Position numbers and translations under genes: made by a program
Assembly: GCF_047238125.1 (NCBI RefSeq)
Contig: NZ_JBDFMH010000001.1
Coordinates: 2,852,001 to 2,916,000, forward strand
Length of the DNA: 64,000 nucleotides
Source: JBDFMH01 sp047238125
Lineage (GTDB): Bacteria; Pseudomonadota; Alphaproteobacteria; Sphingomonadales; Sphingomonadaceae
Direction of reading: 5' to 3'
Part shown: positions 7,038 to 16,791 of the stretch, one piece after another
How positions within the stretch are numbered: position 1 is the first letter of the stretch
How the letters are laid out: each line of letters starts with the position of its first letter
The notes under the pieces: model-generated
What the model was told of the DNA's origin: nothing
Database searches by the model: none
What the model saw: the letters and a program-made list of their open reading frames with translations, nothing else

Positions 7038-9020
7038 GTGATTCGTTCTCTGGTCAGGATACTACCCTTGTCATCCCCGTTTCTTGCCCTCCTCGCGGGG
7101 GCAGTTTCCGCGCAGGCTACACCTGCGCTGCCTAGTTCGTCCGTTGCTGCACAAGACTCCGAAGGCGAGGACATCGTCGTCCAGGCGACACGATCCGGTC
7201 GCCGGCTCGGTGAGGAACCCGTCCGGGTCGAGGTCATCGATCGCGAGGAGATTGAGGAGAAGATCCTCATGCGCCCCGGCAATGTCGCGATGATCCTCAG
7301 CGAAACCGGCGGCCTTCGCGTACAGGTCACCGCGCCGGCGATCGGTGGCGCCAACATCCGCGTGCAGGGCCTCGACGGGCGGTTCACCCAAGTGCTCGCC
7401 GACGGTTTGCCGCTCTATGGCGGGCAGTCGAGTTCGCTTGGCCTGCTGCAGATCCCGCCGATCGATCTCGGCCGGGTCGAGGTGATCAAGGGAGCGGTGT
7501 CTGCGCTCTACGGTGCGTCGGCGCTGGGTGGCGTCATCAATTTGGTCTCGCGCCGTCCCGGCGATGCGATCGAGGCAGAGACCCTGCTGAACGCCACCTC
7601 GCGAAATGGCCAGGACGTTACCGCTTATCTGGCCGCGCCACTGACCGGAGACTTCAGCGCGTCGCTCACCGGAGGATACCATCGTCAGTCGGTCCAGGAT
7701 CTCGACGATGACGGGTGGATCGATATGCCCGGTTACGATCGCTGGACGCTGCGCCCGCGGCTGTTCTGGACCGGTGCCGAGGGGTCGAGCGTGTTTCTAA
7801 CTGGCAGTGTGATGGTCGAGCATCGGCGCGGCGGAACACTGAACGGGCGGACCGCCCCCGACGGCGTTACGTTTGTCCAGCGCCAGCGCAGCGAGCGCTT
7901 CGACGTAGGGGGGATCGCCCGCACGCCGCTGTCGGACAGCGTCACGGCCAGCCTTCGCCTGGCCAATACCGTCCAGAACCATCGGCATCAGTTCGGCCCG
8001 GTGACCGAACGGGATCGCCACGATACCCGATTCGCAGAGCTAGCATTCAGCGGCGGCGCAAGTGGTACGACATGGGTCGGCGGCGTCGCCTATCAGCGTG
8101 ACGACTATCACGCGCGCGACTTTCCGGCGTTCGATTATTCCTATCGCGTGCCGGGCGCGTTCGGACAGGTCGAACGCGATATCGGCGAAATGGTGACGCT
8201 CGCCGGCAGCGCACGGATTGATATCCACAGCGATTACGGCACTCGCTTCAGTCCCCGCCTTTCCGCTCTCTGGAAGCCGGGACCCTGGACGTTGCGCGCC
8301 TCCGCCGGGCGCGGCTTCTACGCACCTACCCCGTTCGTCGAAGAAATCGAGGCCGCCGGCGTGTCGCGGCTCGAACCGCTTGGGGCGGTGAAGGCTGAGA
8401 CGGCGACCACCGCATCGCTCGATATCGGGTATGCGCGTGGTCGGTGGGAGGCGAACGTGACCCTGTTCGGCTCGAACCTTGCCGACGCCACCGAACTGGT
8501 GACCGTGGCGCCCGACCGGGTGCGCCTGATCAACGTGGCCGGCGAAACGCGCATCCGGGGCGCGGAGACGCTGCTCCGGTACCGCGTCGGAGAGATCGTC
8601 GCCACCGGCAGCTATGTCTTCGTAGATACGTCCCAACCCGATCCAGTCACCGTGATCCGCGGCGCCAAGGCACTGACGCCACGCCACACCGCCGGGCTAG
8701 TGACGATGTGGGAACGCACCGGGTCGCACCGGGTCGGCATCGAACTTTACTACACCGGACGGCAAAGACTCGACGACAATCCCTATCGCGACGACTCCCG
8801 CGCCTATGTCGAACTTGGCCTGCTTGCAGAAAAGACGCTCGGGGCGTTCAAGCTGTTCGTCAACGCGGAGAACATCCTGAATGTGCGGCAGACGCGCTAC
8901 GATCCGATCCTGCGCCGTGTCCGCGCACCCGACGGCCGCTGGACGGTCGACGCCTGGGCGCCGACGGAAGGCTTTGTGGTCAACGGCGGCGTGCGCGTTC
9001 AATTCGGTGCCGATAAGTAG
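7038..9020 (+). CDS. TonB-dependent outer-membrane receptor
   Basis: About 660 residues. A signal peptide (SSPFLALLAGAVSAQA) is followed by a TonB-box-like segment (EDIVVQATRSGRRLGEEP) and a plug domain with IRVQGLDGRFTQVLADGLPL and VEVIKGAVSALYGASALGGV. The plug ends in GVINLVSRRP, and a 22-strand-type beta-barrel runs to the C-terminus, which carries the NAENILNVRQTRYDP motif typical of the last strands. Receptors of this type (BtuB/CirA/FepA class) import metal chelates or cobalamin using TonB energy. GTG 7038 is the likely start, though a TTG at 7068 is possible. The preceding small His-rich protein hints at a metal ligand. Nothing follows for 674 bp. Confidence 0.88.
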   Translation: MIRSLVRILPLSSPFLALLAGAVSAQATPALPSSSVAAQDSEGEDIVVQATRSGRRLGEEPVRVEVIDREEIEEKILMRPGNVAMILSETGGLRVQVTAPAIGGANIRVQGLDGRFTQVLADGLPLYGGQSSSLGLLQIPPIDLGRVEVIKGAVSALYGASALGGVINLVSRRPGDAIEAETLLNATSRNGQDVTAYLAAPLTGDFSASLTGGYHRQSVQDLDDDGWIDMPGYDRWTLRPRLFWTGAEGSSVFLTGSVMVEHRRGGTLNGRTAPDGVTFVQRQRSERFDVGGIARTPLSDSVTASLRLANTVQNHRHQFGPVTERDRHDTRFAELAFSGGASGTTWVGGVAYQRDDYHARDFPAFDYSYRVPGAFGQVERDIGEMVTLAGSARIDIHSDYGTRFSPRLSALWKPGPWTLRASAGRGFYAPTPFVEEIEAAGVSRLEPLGAVKAETATTASLDIGYARGRWEANVTLFGSNLADATELVTVAPDRVRLINVAGETRIRGAETLLRYRVGEIVATGSYVFVDTSQPDPVTVIRGAKALTPRHTAGLVTMWERTGSHRVGIELYYTGRQRLDDNPYRDDSRAYVELGLLAEKTLGAFKLFVNAENILNVRQTRYDPILRRVRAPDGRWTVDAWAPTEGFVVNGGVRVQFGADK

Positions 9021-9694
9021 CGAGAGTAATCTCCGCTAAGGCAATTTGCGTTGGGCAAGGTTGGAAAAGACCCAATCTTAGACGTTCAGACCGCTCTTCC
9101 CAATTCCGAACTTCGGACGTTGGTTCAAGTTGGCGCGCGACAAATTTCGGGTAACCAGATCAGCCGCGCGGACGCCTCAAACCGGGTCGAAAGCGGAATG
9201 GTGGCTCCGATCGGGTCCGGGAAGATGTCCGCCGTTCGTTCATGCGGATCGGTTCTACGGAGGACTCGCGGATCTGCTCTGGGCCTGAACTCGTGCCGGA
9301 GCGCGGCGAACACGCAACCGACAGCCCGATCCCGGGCGCTAAGTGAGCCCTGAACCAACGATTGCTTCCCGGAGGCGGTTCGGCTGTCTTAAATAGCCGA
9401 GCTTGGGGCGCGAACCACCTGGCAGCTTCGAAGGCGCGAGGATCCAGTTGCGGACGTTCGGTGCCGCGAACTCAAATCCCGACTGGTGACACTCATTCAT
9501 GTGAGCTGCCTACCTTAAAATAGTCCGCGCAATCCCGAGCGCTGGATCCGTTCCTGTTCGCGTGCCACGTGACATTGGCCATGCCCCTTGTGGGCGGCTG
9601 CCAATTATAGCGGATCAATTTCGTGTCACCATAGACTGGACATGGCAGTTGATCTGAAGCCTAATCAATTAAGTACAAAGGTTTGGGGGTTGGG
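9021..9694. other. 674-bp intergenic region without a supported gene
   Basis: Between the TonB receptor and the large helicase there is no frame with recognisable protein features. A 100-codon plus-strand frame (9051-9353) reads as low-complexity Ser/Arg without a ribosome-binding site. The region holds three copies of a CGGACGTTCG-like motif (near 9113, 9226 and 9448) that also recurs in other non-coding parts of the left 17 kb. The helicase promoter should lie in the AT-richer stretch 9600-9680. Confidence 0.45.
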
Positions 9695-12600
9695 GTGGCG
9701 ACGAATCCGATTGCAGAACAGAGCCAGGCCCCTACTTCGGTTTTCCAAAGCGATCTGCCGATCGACCAGAAGCTGGACCGGGCTCGCACCGAACTGCTGG
9801 ACCTGTCCGCTCGAAACCGACTGCTGAATATGCCGCGGTCGTCGAAAGGTTCGAAAGCGGTCGAGATCATAGACGAGGTCAGCACGGAGATTTTCCGGCT
9901 GCTGGTGAGCGAGGGTCGTCCCTTCACCTTTCTCGCTGGCAAGGCGGCGGCAACTAGCGATGCGGCGGAGGACGACGTTCCGGTTGAGGAAGCCGACGAG
10001 ATCGTGGATCTGGCTCAGCCGGACAACGACATAGCCGATGATCGCGGTGTGTTCTCTCGGCACGCCGACACCCGGCTTCAAACCCGCCTGACGCCAAAGG
10101 GTCTGCAGAAGCGGCTGCTGGAACTCTACTTCGACGCCCGCACACTGGAGGAGGAACAGGGCGTCAACATCCTCTATCTCGCGCTTGGCGCGCTGAAGTG
10201 GATCGATCCCAACAACGCGGCGAACGTGCGGTTTGCACCCCTCGTCCTCGTCCCTGTGCAACTGGAACGGGGCAACGCCGGCGAGAACTTCAAGCTGCGC
10301 ATGCGGCAGGAGGACTATGCCTCCAACCTCTCGCTCGAGGCGTTCCTCGATCGCATTCATGGCATCCGGCTGCCCGCCTTCGAGGCGGGCGACACCTTCG
10401 ATCCGGGCGCCTATTTCGCTGAAGTCGCCGATGCCGTGTCGGCCAAGCCCGGCTGGGAGGTCCAGCGCGACGTCGTCGCCGTCGGCTTCTTCTCCTTCGC
10501 CAAGTTCCTGATGTATCGTGACCTGGACCCGCAGACCTGGCCGGAGGGCGGCAGGATCACCGACCGGGATCTCGTCCGCGGCCTCCTCTCGGACGGCTTT
10601 GCCGGCGCCGAGGGCATGGTTCCCGAGGACGCGAACATCGATCCGTTCATCCCGCCGTCGGAAATGCTCCACATCGTGGACAGCGACAGTTCGCAGGCGC
10701 TTGCCGTGCACGAGGTCCGGCGCGGGCGTGACGTCGTCATCCAGGGACCGCCGGGCACCGGCAAGAGCCAGACAATCGCCAACATCATCGCCTCCGCCGT
10801 GGCCGACGGAAAGACCGTGCTGTTCGTCGCCGAGAAGATGGCCGCGCTGGAGGTCGTCAAGCGGAGACTCGACGCGACGGGCGTAGGCGACGCCTGCCTC
10901 GAACTTCACAGCAACAAGGCGAACAAGAAGGCTCTGCTGGAGGAACTCCGGCGCACCTGGGAACTCGGCGCACCCCGGCATCAGGATCCCGGCAGCCTCC
11001 ATGCGCGGCTGACCGCCGCGCGCGACCGTCTGAACGACCACGCCCGGCGCATGCACGCGCAGCACGAGGCATCGGGCCTGACGCCGTTCCAGGTGGTCGG
11101 TCAGCTCAGCCGCCTCCGCCTCGACGGCGAGAAGCCCAACGACATCATCCTGATCGAACCGGAAACCTGGTCCGCCGACGACTTCGCCGAGCGACACGAC
11201 GTGATCCGAGACCTGGCAGAGCGCATCGACGTGATCGGTCGGCCTGCGGATCATGCCTGGCGCGGCGTGGGCCTCTCGTCGATCCTGCCGACCGACGTGG
11301 AGCGCCTCGAAGACCGGATCGCCGCCATTCTCGCCCGCCTGACGTCCTTCGACGAGGCCGGGGCTGTGCTCGCTTCGACCATGGAAACCTCGCCACCGCT
11401 ATCCCTTGCTTACCTTGAGCCGCTGCTGACGCTGGCCAAACGCGTGGCGGGTGCACCGCATCTGGACGCCGCCGCGCTCGCCGAAGCCGTCTGGACGGAC
11501 CGCGTGGACGACATCGAAAGGATGATCGCGTCAGGACAGCGGCACTCCTATCTTCGAAGTCAGTTGGCGGGCCTCGTCGTAGAGGCAGGTTGGACCGCAG
11601 ACCTCGCGGAAACTATCGCCGCCCTCGCGATCCTGCCGTCCGGCTTCTCGCCGGACGACTTCCGCGACGTGGAGACGCTCTCCAATCTCCTGCCGCGGCT
11701 GCAGGCCGAGGCGGAGGCACTCGCCCGTGCCATGACGCGGGATACGCCGAATACTCTGGACGGCGCGCGCCGCACGGCCGCCGTGGCGGAACGCGTCGCC
11801 GAAGCACCCGAAGGCGATGCCGAGGCCTTCGCATCCGACGTCTGGATCGCCGGCCTTGAACGTGCGTCCGACCTCGTCGACGCCGTGGCGGCTCACGAGG
11901 AGGCGGTCTCAACCGTCGAGGGCCGGCTCACCATTGCGTCCTGGGATCTCGATCTGTCTGCCGCCCGGTCGACCCTGGCCTCGCACGGCACCGGCTTTTT
12001 CCGATTTTTGAGCGGCGACTGGCGTCGCGCCAACGCCGTCGTGCGCTCGGTCATGACCGAACAAAGCACGCCCCTCCCTGATACTCTGGTCCTTCTGGAC
12101 GCTCTTTCAGCCGGGCAGGCCGCCAGGCGGACGATCGAGGGAGAGGAAACGTTCGCACGTTCTGCGTTCGGGTCGGATTGGCGCGGGATCAGATCAACTG
12201 CGGGACCGCTCCGCCACATCGTCGACTGGATGCGCTCGCTACGCGGACTCGAGGACGAGCCGCGTCTCGTGGCGGCTCGGCGGCCGGACAGGACCGAAGT
12301 GGGTATCCGGGCGAAGCGCGCGGCCGACCTGTTGGATCAGGTTTCTCCGCCCGTCGAGCGGCTGTGGGCAGCGCTGGGTTCCGCGCAGCCGATCGCATTC
12401 GGCGATGCCCTCGCGGCCGAACGCGCCGATCTCCCTGCCCTACTCACCTTTATCGTCCGTATCCGTTCCGCCGACTCCGCCACGGAGGCGACGTTCGTCA
12501 AAGTGCCGGACGACCTCGATCTTCGTAGAGCGCGGCTGGCCGAACTCGATGAGTTGCAATCGAAGGTGGCGAAGCTGCGCGATCTGCACGACCTCGGCAC

Positions 12601-15600
12601 GTCCGCCTTGGGCACGGCATGGCGCAGCACGTCGTCCGATTGGAGCGACCTCCGGTCCACCGCCGATTGGATCAGCGCAAACGACGACATCCGCCTGCTC
12701 GCCAGCCGACTTCCCGACCGGCAGGCCGCAGCCGATGCGGCCGCGAAGCTCGGTGCCGAGGCCTCGTCACTGGGGGCGGACCTGCAGTCCCTGGCGGATG
12801 ATCTTCATCTCGATATGGCCGCGGCTCTGGCGGCGAAAACCTTCGCCGAAGTTCCGCTCGAAACGCTAAGCCGCCACATGGAACGCTGGCGGACATCCGG
12901 AGAGCAGCTCTTCCAGTGGACCGCTTATCGCGATCGCTCAGGGCGCGCGATCACGCTCGGATGCGAGGACGTCGTCGTTAGGCTTGGTGACGGACGGCTC
13001 ACGACCAACGGCGCGGTGTCCGCGTTCGAGATGGCATATTACGAAGCCGTCTACGCCGATCAAATCCGCGCCGATGCGGAACTCGGTACCTTCGACGGCA
13101 CGCTCCACAGCAGGTTGGCTCGCGAATTCGCCGACATGGACCGGCAACGCATCGCGAGTGCGAGCTTCGAGGTCGTCCGGGCACATCACGAGAAGGTGCC
13201 GGCGCGCGATGGCGGTTCGGTCGGGCCGCTCGGCGTGCTCCGTGCCGAGATCGCCAGGAAGCGCGGTCACATGCCGATCAGGCGACTGATGGAGAAAGCT
13301 GCCCCCGCTGTTCAGGCGCTCAAGCCCGTCTTCATGATGAGCCCGCTTTCGGTCGCGCAGTTCCTCACTCCCGGTATCTTCGACTTCGACCTGCTTGTCA
13401 TGGACGAGGCCAGCCAGATCCAGCCCGTCGACGCCCTCGGCGCGGTCGCCCGCGCGAAGCAGGTCGTCGTGGTCGGAGATCCGAAGCAACTGCCGCCGAC
13501 GGCATTCTTCTCCAAAATGACCGGCGGGGCCCCGGAGGACGACGATGACGGGGGCACGCGCGTCGCTGACATCGAGAGCATCCTGGGCCTGTTCACCGCC
13601 CGTGGTCTGCCGATGCGGATGCTTCGCTGGCACTACCGCAGCAAGCACCAGTCGCTAATCGCCGTCAGCAACCGGCAGTTCTACGAAAACAAGCTCTTCA
13701 TCGTGCCCAGCCCCTACACTGCCGAGGCCGGCATGGGCTTGCGCTTCCACCGGGTGCCGCAGGGCGTGTTCGACGCGGGAGGAACGCGGACGAACCAGGT
13801 CGAGGCTACGATCGTCGCGCAGGCGATCGTCGCGCACGCGCGCGAGCATCCCGAGCTGTCGCTCGGTGTGGCGGCGTTCTCCGCGGCCCAGCGGCGCGCG
13901 ATCGTCGACCAGCTCGAGGTTCTGCGGCGCGGTCTGCCGCCCCAGACAGAGGCCTTCTTCCAGTCGCATCCCGCCGAACCGTTCTTCGTCAAGAACCTGG
14001 AGAACGTGCAGGGCGACGAGCGCGACGTCATCTTCATCTCGGTCGGCTACGGGCCGCCCGTTCCCGGCGGCAAGGTGCCGATGCGCTTCGGCCCACTGGG
14101 CACGGACGGCGGCGAGCGGCGCCTGAACGTGCTGATCAGCCGCGCCAAGCAGCGTTGCGAGGTGTTCGCGTCCATGTCGGACGAGGACATCGATCCCGAC
14201 TTCGCGTCGACCCGGAAGGGCGTGCTGGCGTTCAAGCTATTCCTGCACTTCGCCCGCACTGGCCGCATGACGATGGCAGAGAGCACTGGTCGCGACCACG
14301 ACAGCGTCTTCGAGGAACAGGTGGCGAAGGCACTGCAGGCGCGAGGCTATCAGGTGCACCGCCAGGTCGGTCTGGCCGGCTTCTTCATCGACCTCGCCGT
14401 GTCCGACGCGGACCGGCCCGGCCGCTACCTGCTCGGGATCGAGTGCGACGGCGCGTCCTACCACGACGCCCGCTCCGCGCGCGATCGCGATCGGTTGCGC
14501 CAGTCGGTGCTGGAAAGCCATGGGTGGACCATCCATCGCATCTGGAGCACCGACTGGTTTCAGCGTCCCAAGGAGCAGATCGATCTCGTCGTCGCCCGTA
14601 TCGAGGCGGCGAAGGCGGAGTACGACGCCGAGGCGCAGGGCGTCTCCGCCTGTCGGAGAAGCCATGTCGAGATCGTCACCGTCGAGCGCGAAGGCTATAC
14701 CGAGGTGGGCCTCGCGGAAGCGGAAGCGCCGCCTGCAGCCGCCCTCTACGAGGAGGCCATGATCGAGCGCCCCCGGCACCTCGTCTGCGAACTGCACGAG
14801 GCACCGCGCGGCGCCCTGTCCGCGCTTGCCGAAGAGGTAGTGGGGATCGAGGGACCCGTGCACGTCTGCGAGGTGGTGAACCGCATCCGCGACGCGTGGG
14901 GGCTGAAGCGGGCCGGCGGTCGCATCCAGGAAGCGGTTGAGAAGGCCGTCGAGATTTCCGTGCGCGAGGGCAGGCTGGCCGAGGACGGCGACTTCCTGAC
15001 CATCCCGGGCAGGACCCCTCGCGTGCGGGACCGCAGCGAGGTGCGGTCGGCCTCCCTCCGCAAGTGCGACAGCTTGCCACCGGCGGAACTCGAAGCCGCC
15101 ATCCTCGGCGTGGTGCGGGAGAACTACGGTGCGACGGACGATCAGGTCGTGCAGGCCGCCGCCCGCGCCGTCGGGTTCAAGGCGACGAGCGGGCAGCTGC
15201 GGGACCTACTCGCGGAGGTCATCACGGCTGCGGTTTCCGGCGAACGACTGATCCGCCGCAACGGCATGCTGGTGGTCGGTCCCGCGGCGGCGAACGACAG
15301 CGGACCGGTGCGGACGCCAAGTCCGCTTTCCCAGCTGATCGCGGCGGGCGAGAGCGAGCGGCTCGAATTCAAGGAAACGCTGCGCTGGGACGTCGTCACC
15401 AACACCCTCAACAAGAAGCTGGAGGATGTCGTCGTGAAGACGATCGCGGGCTTCGCTAACGGAGGTGGCGGAACTCTCCTGGTCGGCGTCGCCGACGACG
15501 GCACGGTGAAAGGGCTTGAACGCGACTACGCGTGTCTCGGCGGTAATCGGGACAAGCTCGAGCTTCACCTGACGAACCTGCTCGGCAAGCATTTCGGCCC

Positions 15601-15826
15601 GGCATTCCGCGCCGCACGAATCGGTGTGACCTTCCCGCAGCACGAAGGCATCGACGTGTGCCGGATCGAGGTCGGGCCGGCCGCCGAGGCGCAGTTCGTC
15701 TCGCTGCCCGACCGGAGCGGCAGCGTCGCGGAGCGTTTCTTCGTCAGGTCGGGCAACTCGACGCAGGAGCTCACGCCCAGCCAGATGCACCTCTACGTTG
15801 GCCAACGCTTTCGGCGGCGAGATTAA
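9695..15826 (+). CDS. giant COG1112-type SF1 helicase fused to Vsr/MTES_1575-like nuclease and AlbA_2 domain
   Basis: This 2,043-residue protein is the largest in the window. It has an N-terminal DUF4011-like segment (ARTELLDLSARNRLLN near residue 30) and Walker A GPPGTGKS at 351-358. A long coiled or helical insertion separates this from Walker B DEAS at 1237-1240 with GDPKQLPP just after it, and motif VI RLNVLISRAKQR lies near 1475. A Vsr/DUF559-like nuclease (about 1537-1635, with GYQVHRQVGLAGFFIDLAV and IECDGASYHD) follows, then a DUF3320 segment (about 1698-1742, EGPVHVCEVVNRIRDAWG). The C-terminal AlbA_2 domain (about 1880-2040) has RLEFKETLRW and FANGGGGTLLVGVADDG. Helicases of this COG are found in phage-defence islands; that role here is inference. 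GTG 9695, 5 bases after GGGGG, is preferred to TTG 9683. A gene follows 66 bp later. Confidence 0.9.
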   Translation: MATNPIAEQSQAPTSVFQSDLPIDQKLDRARTELLDLSARNRLLNMPRSSKGSKAVEIIDEVSTEIFRLLVSEGRPFTFLAGKAAATSDAAEDDVPVEEADEIVDLAQPDNDIADDRGVFSRHADTRLQTRLTPKGLQKRLLELYFDARTLEEEQGVNILYLALGALKWIDPNNAANVRFAPLVLVPVQLERGNAGENFKLRMRQEDYASNLSLEAFLDRIHGIRLPAFEAGDTFDPGAYFAEVADAVSAKPGWEVQRDVVAVGFFSFAKFLMYRDLDPQTWPEGGRITDRDLVRGLLSDGFAGAEGMVPEDANIDPFIPPSEMLHIVDSDSSQALAVHEVRRGRDVVIQGPPGTGKSQTIANIIASAVADGKTVLFVAEKMAALEVVKRRLDATGVGDACLELHSNKANKKALLEELRRTWELGAPRHQDPGSLHARLTAARDRLNDHARRMHAQHEASGLTPFQVVGQLSRLRLDGEKPNDIILIEPETWSADDFAERHDVIRDLAERIDVIGRPADHAWRGVGLSSILPTDVERLEDRIAAILARLTSFDEAGAVLASTMETSPPLSLAYLEPLLTLAKRVAGAPHLDAAALAEAVWTDRVDDIERMIASGQRHSYLRSQLAGLVVEAGWTADLAETIAALAILPSGFSPDDFRDVETLSNLLPRLQAEAEALARAMTRDTPNTLDGARRTAAVAERVAEAPEGDAEAFASDVWIAGLERASDLVDAVAAHEEAVSTVEGRLTIASWDLDLSAARSTLASHGTGFFRFLSGDWRRANAVVRSVMTEQSTPLPDTLVLLDALSAGQAARRTIEGEETFARSAFGSDWRGIRSTAGPLRHIVDWMRSLRGLEDEPRLVAARRPDRTEVGIRAKRAADLLDQVSPPVERLWAALGSAQPIAFGDALAAERADLPALLTFIVRIRSADSATEATFVKVPDDLDLRRARLAELDELQSKVAKLRDLHDLGTSALGTAWRSTSSDWSDLRSTADWISANDDIRLLASRLPDRQAAADAAAKLGAEASSLGADLQSLADDLHLDMAAALAAKTFAEVPLETLSRHMERWRTSGEQLFQWTAYRDRSGRAITLGCEDVVVRLGDGRLTTNGAVSAFEMAYYEAVYADQIRADAELGTFDGTLHSRLAREFADMDRQRIASASFEVVRAHHEKVPARDGGSVGPLGVLRAEIARKRGHMPIRRLMEKAAPAVQALKPVFMMSPLSVAQFLTPGIFDFDLLVMDEASQIQPVDALGAVARAKQVVVVGDPKQLPPTAFFSKMTGGAPEDDDDGGTRVADIESILGLFTARGLPMRMLRWHYRSKHQSLIAVSNRQFYENKLFIVPSPYTAEAGMGLRFHRVPQGVFDAGGTRTNQVEATIVAQAIVAHAREHPELSLGVAAFSAAQRRAIVDQLEVLRRGLPPQTEAFFQSHPAEPFFVKNLENVQGDERDVIFISVGYGPPVPGGKVPMRFGPLGTDGGERRLNVLISRAKQRCEVFASMSDEDIDPDFASTRKGVLAFKLFLHFARTGRMTMAESTGRDHDSVFEEQVAKALQARGYQVHRQVGLAGFFIDLAVSDADRPGRYLLGIECDGASYHDARSARDRDRLRQSVLESHGWTIHRIWSTDWFQRPKEQIDLVVARIEAAKAEYDAEAQGVSACRRSHVEIVTVEREGYTEVGLAEAEAPPAAALYEEAMIERPRHLVCELHEAPRGALSALAEEVVGIEGPVHVCEVVNRIRDAWGLKRAGGRIQEAVEKAVEISVREGRLAEDGDFLTIPGRTPRVRDRSEVRSASLRKCDSLPPAELEAAILGVVRENYGATDDQVVQAAARAVGFKATSGQLRDLLAEVITAAVSGERLIRRNGMLVVGPAAANDSGPVRTPSPLSQLIAAGESERLEFKETLRWDVVTNTLNKKLEDVVVKTIAGFANGGGGTLLVGVADDGTVKGLERDYACLGGNRDKLELHLTNLLGKHFGPAFRAARIGVTFPQHEGIDVCRIEVGPAAEAQFVSLPDRSGSVAERFFVRSGNSTQELTPSQMHLYVGQRFRRRD

Positions 15827-15892
15827 TGAGAAATCGCGCCTGCCGCTCGCGCAGCGTGACTTCCACCCGTCACGACCGGAGCTAACACGTCG

Positions 15893-16464
15893 ATGACACT
15901 GATCCCAATCTGGACCGGCACCGTGGAGATACCACCGCTTCCCCGTCGCCGCGTCCAGATCGGTCCCAACATCGTGGTGCAGTCGCTGTTCTCCGGAGCG
16001 ACCACGACCGGACGTCGGATGGTCTGCGAGATTGCTGGTCATGACCTTCTCAGGACGGACCTCGCGGCTCCGTTCGACTTGCTGCTTATCAGGCGACCAG
16101 GCGCAAGGAGGCACGGCGGCGTGATCTCGCGGGACATCCGCAACTTCTACACCGTCTGCGGCCAAGTCCAGAAGAGCATTGTCCCAAGCATCAGGGCCTT
16201 CCTACCCTCTACCACGACCTCAAGCGACGACACGACCTCTGGCGACAAGAGGGGTTCACGCGGTTTCTAAAGGGCTCGATGAAGGAGCTGGCCTATTTCA
16301 AGGAGAAGGCCCGTCGATCCAAAATCCGTTTCGAGATGATGCTGGTCCAGCCCGGCGCCTCGATCGCAACGATCAACGAAGACGCGCTTCTTCTACTTGG
16401 CACAACCGAACTCTTCTCAAAAAAGACAACCGAGGCCGATCTCCGCGTAATTTTGTCGGCGTAG
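15893..16464 (+). pseudogene. frameshifted partner gene of the giant helicase, unknown family
   Basis: ATG 15893 has GGAGC about 8 bases upstream and lies 66 bp after the helicase stop, so it looks like the second gene of that operon. The first frame reads sensibly to about 16200 (...VISRDIRNFYTVCGQVQKSI...) and then turns into low-complexity Ser/Thr. At the same place the -1 frame becomes protein-like and stays so to a stop at 16464 (TLYHDLKRRHDLWRQEGFTR, then FLKGSMKELAYFKEKARR and a tail TTELFSKKTTEADLRVILSA). One missing or extra base near 16200 would join them into a protein of about 190 residues. I cannot name the family. It could be a real frameshift mutation, a sequencing error or a recoding site; no obvious slippery heptamer is present. 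Confidence 0.6.
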
Positions 16465-16791
16465 GGCGCTGCTCACGCACCTTACTATCGCTCATCATTT
16501 GCTGATCGCCACGACAACGCAGAACCGGTGGCGCCGTTTTCTGAAAGCGGGACCATTTTACCCGATGCGGAGATGTGTAAACAAATTTCTGGTCACCGCT
16601 AATTTAAGCTAAAAGCGGCCATTCCGGTTCCCGCCCGATTTGCGACGTGCGGGCTCCGGACCTCGCCGACTGAACGGATGTCCGCTTCGGCCATCTGAGC
16701 GCCCGAAAGCAGCCGGGCCGCTCTCCACCCATAAGACGATGTCAAACGTCCGAAGCGGCGGAATTGACGCGGAGTTCGAGCGTCGCAAAGG
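16465..16791. other. 327-bp non-coding stretch between the helicase operon and the integrase
   Basis: No gene is visible. Two copies of the dispersed CGGACGTTCG-like motif lie here on the opposite strand (16672-16688 and 16744-16758). The two flanking genes converge on this stretch, and no strong intrinsic terminator is apparent. Confidence 0.4.

Noticed and set aside
9051..9353. 100-codon plus-strand frame after the TonB receptor
   Set aside because: No ribosome-binding site, low-complexity Ser/Arg content and no domain; treated as non-coding.
9665..11254. 529-codon open frame on the minus strand
   Set aside because: It lies opposite the 5' part of the giant helicase. Its translation has no domain and reads as the His/Arg/Gly-rich antisense of a GC-rich gene.
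9695..15826. classical type I or III restriction enzyme
   Set aside because: There is no specificity subunit or methylase beside it and the helicase is SF1 (DEAS, split motor), not the SF2 DEAD-type of restriction enzymes. The ParB-MTase is 7 kb away in a phage context.
15206..16165. 319-codon minus-strand frame across the helicase end and its partner gene
   Set aside because: It is antisense to the AlbA_2 domain. The plus strand has the recognised motifs and ribosome-binding sites.
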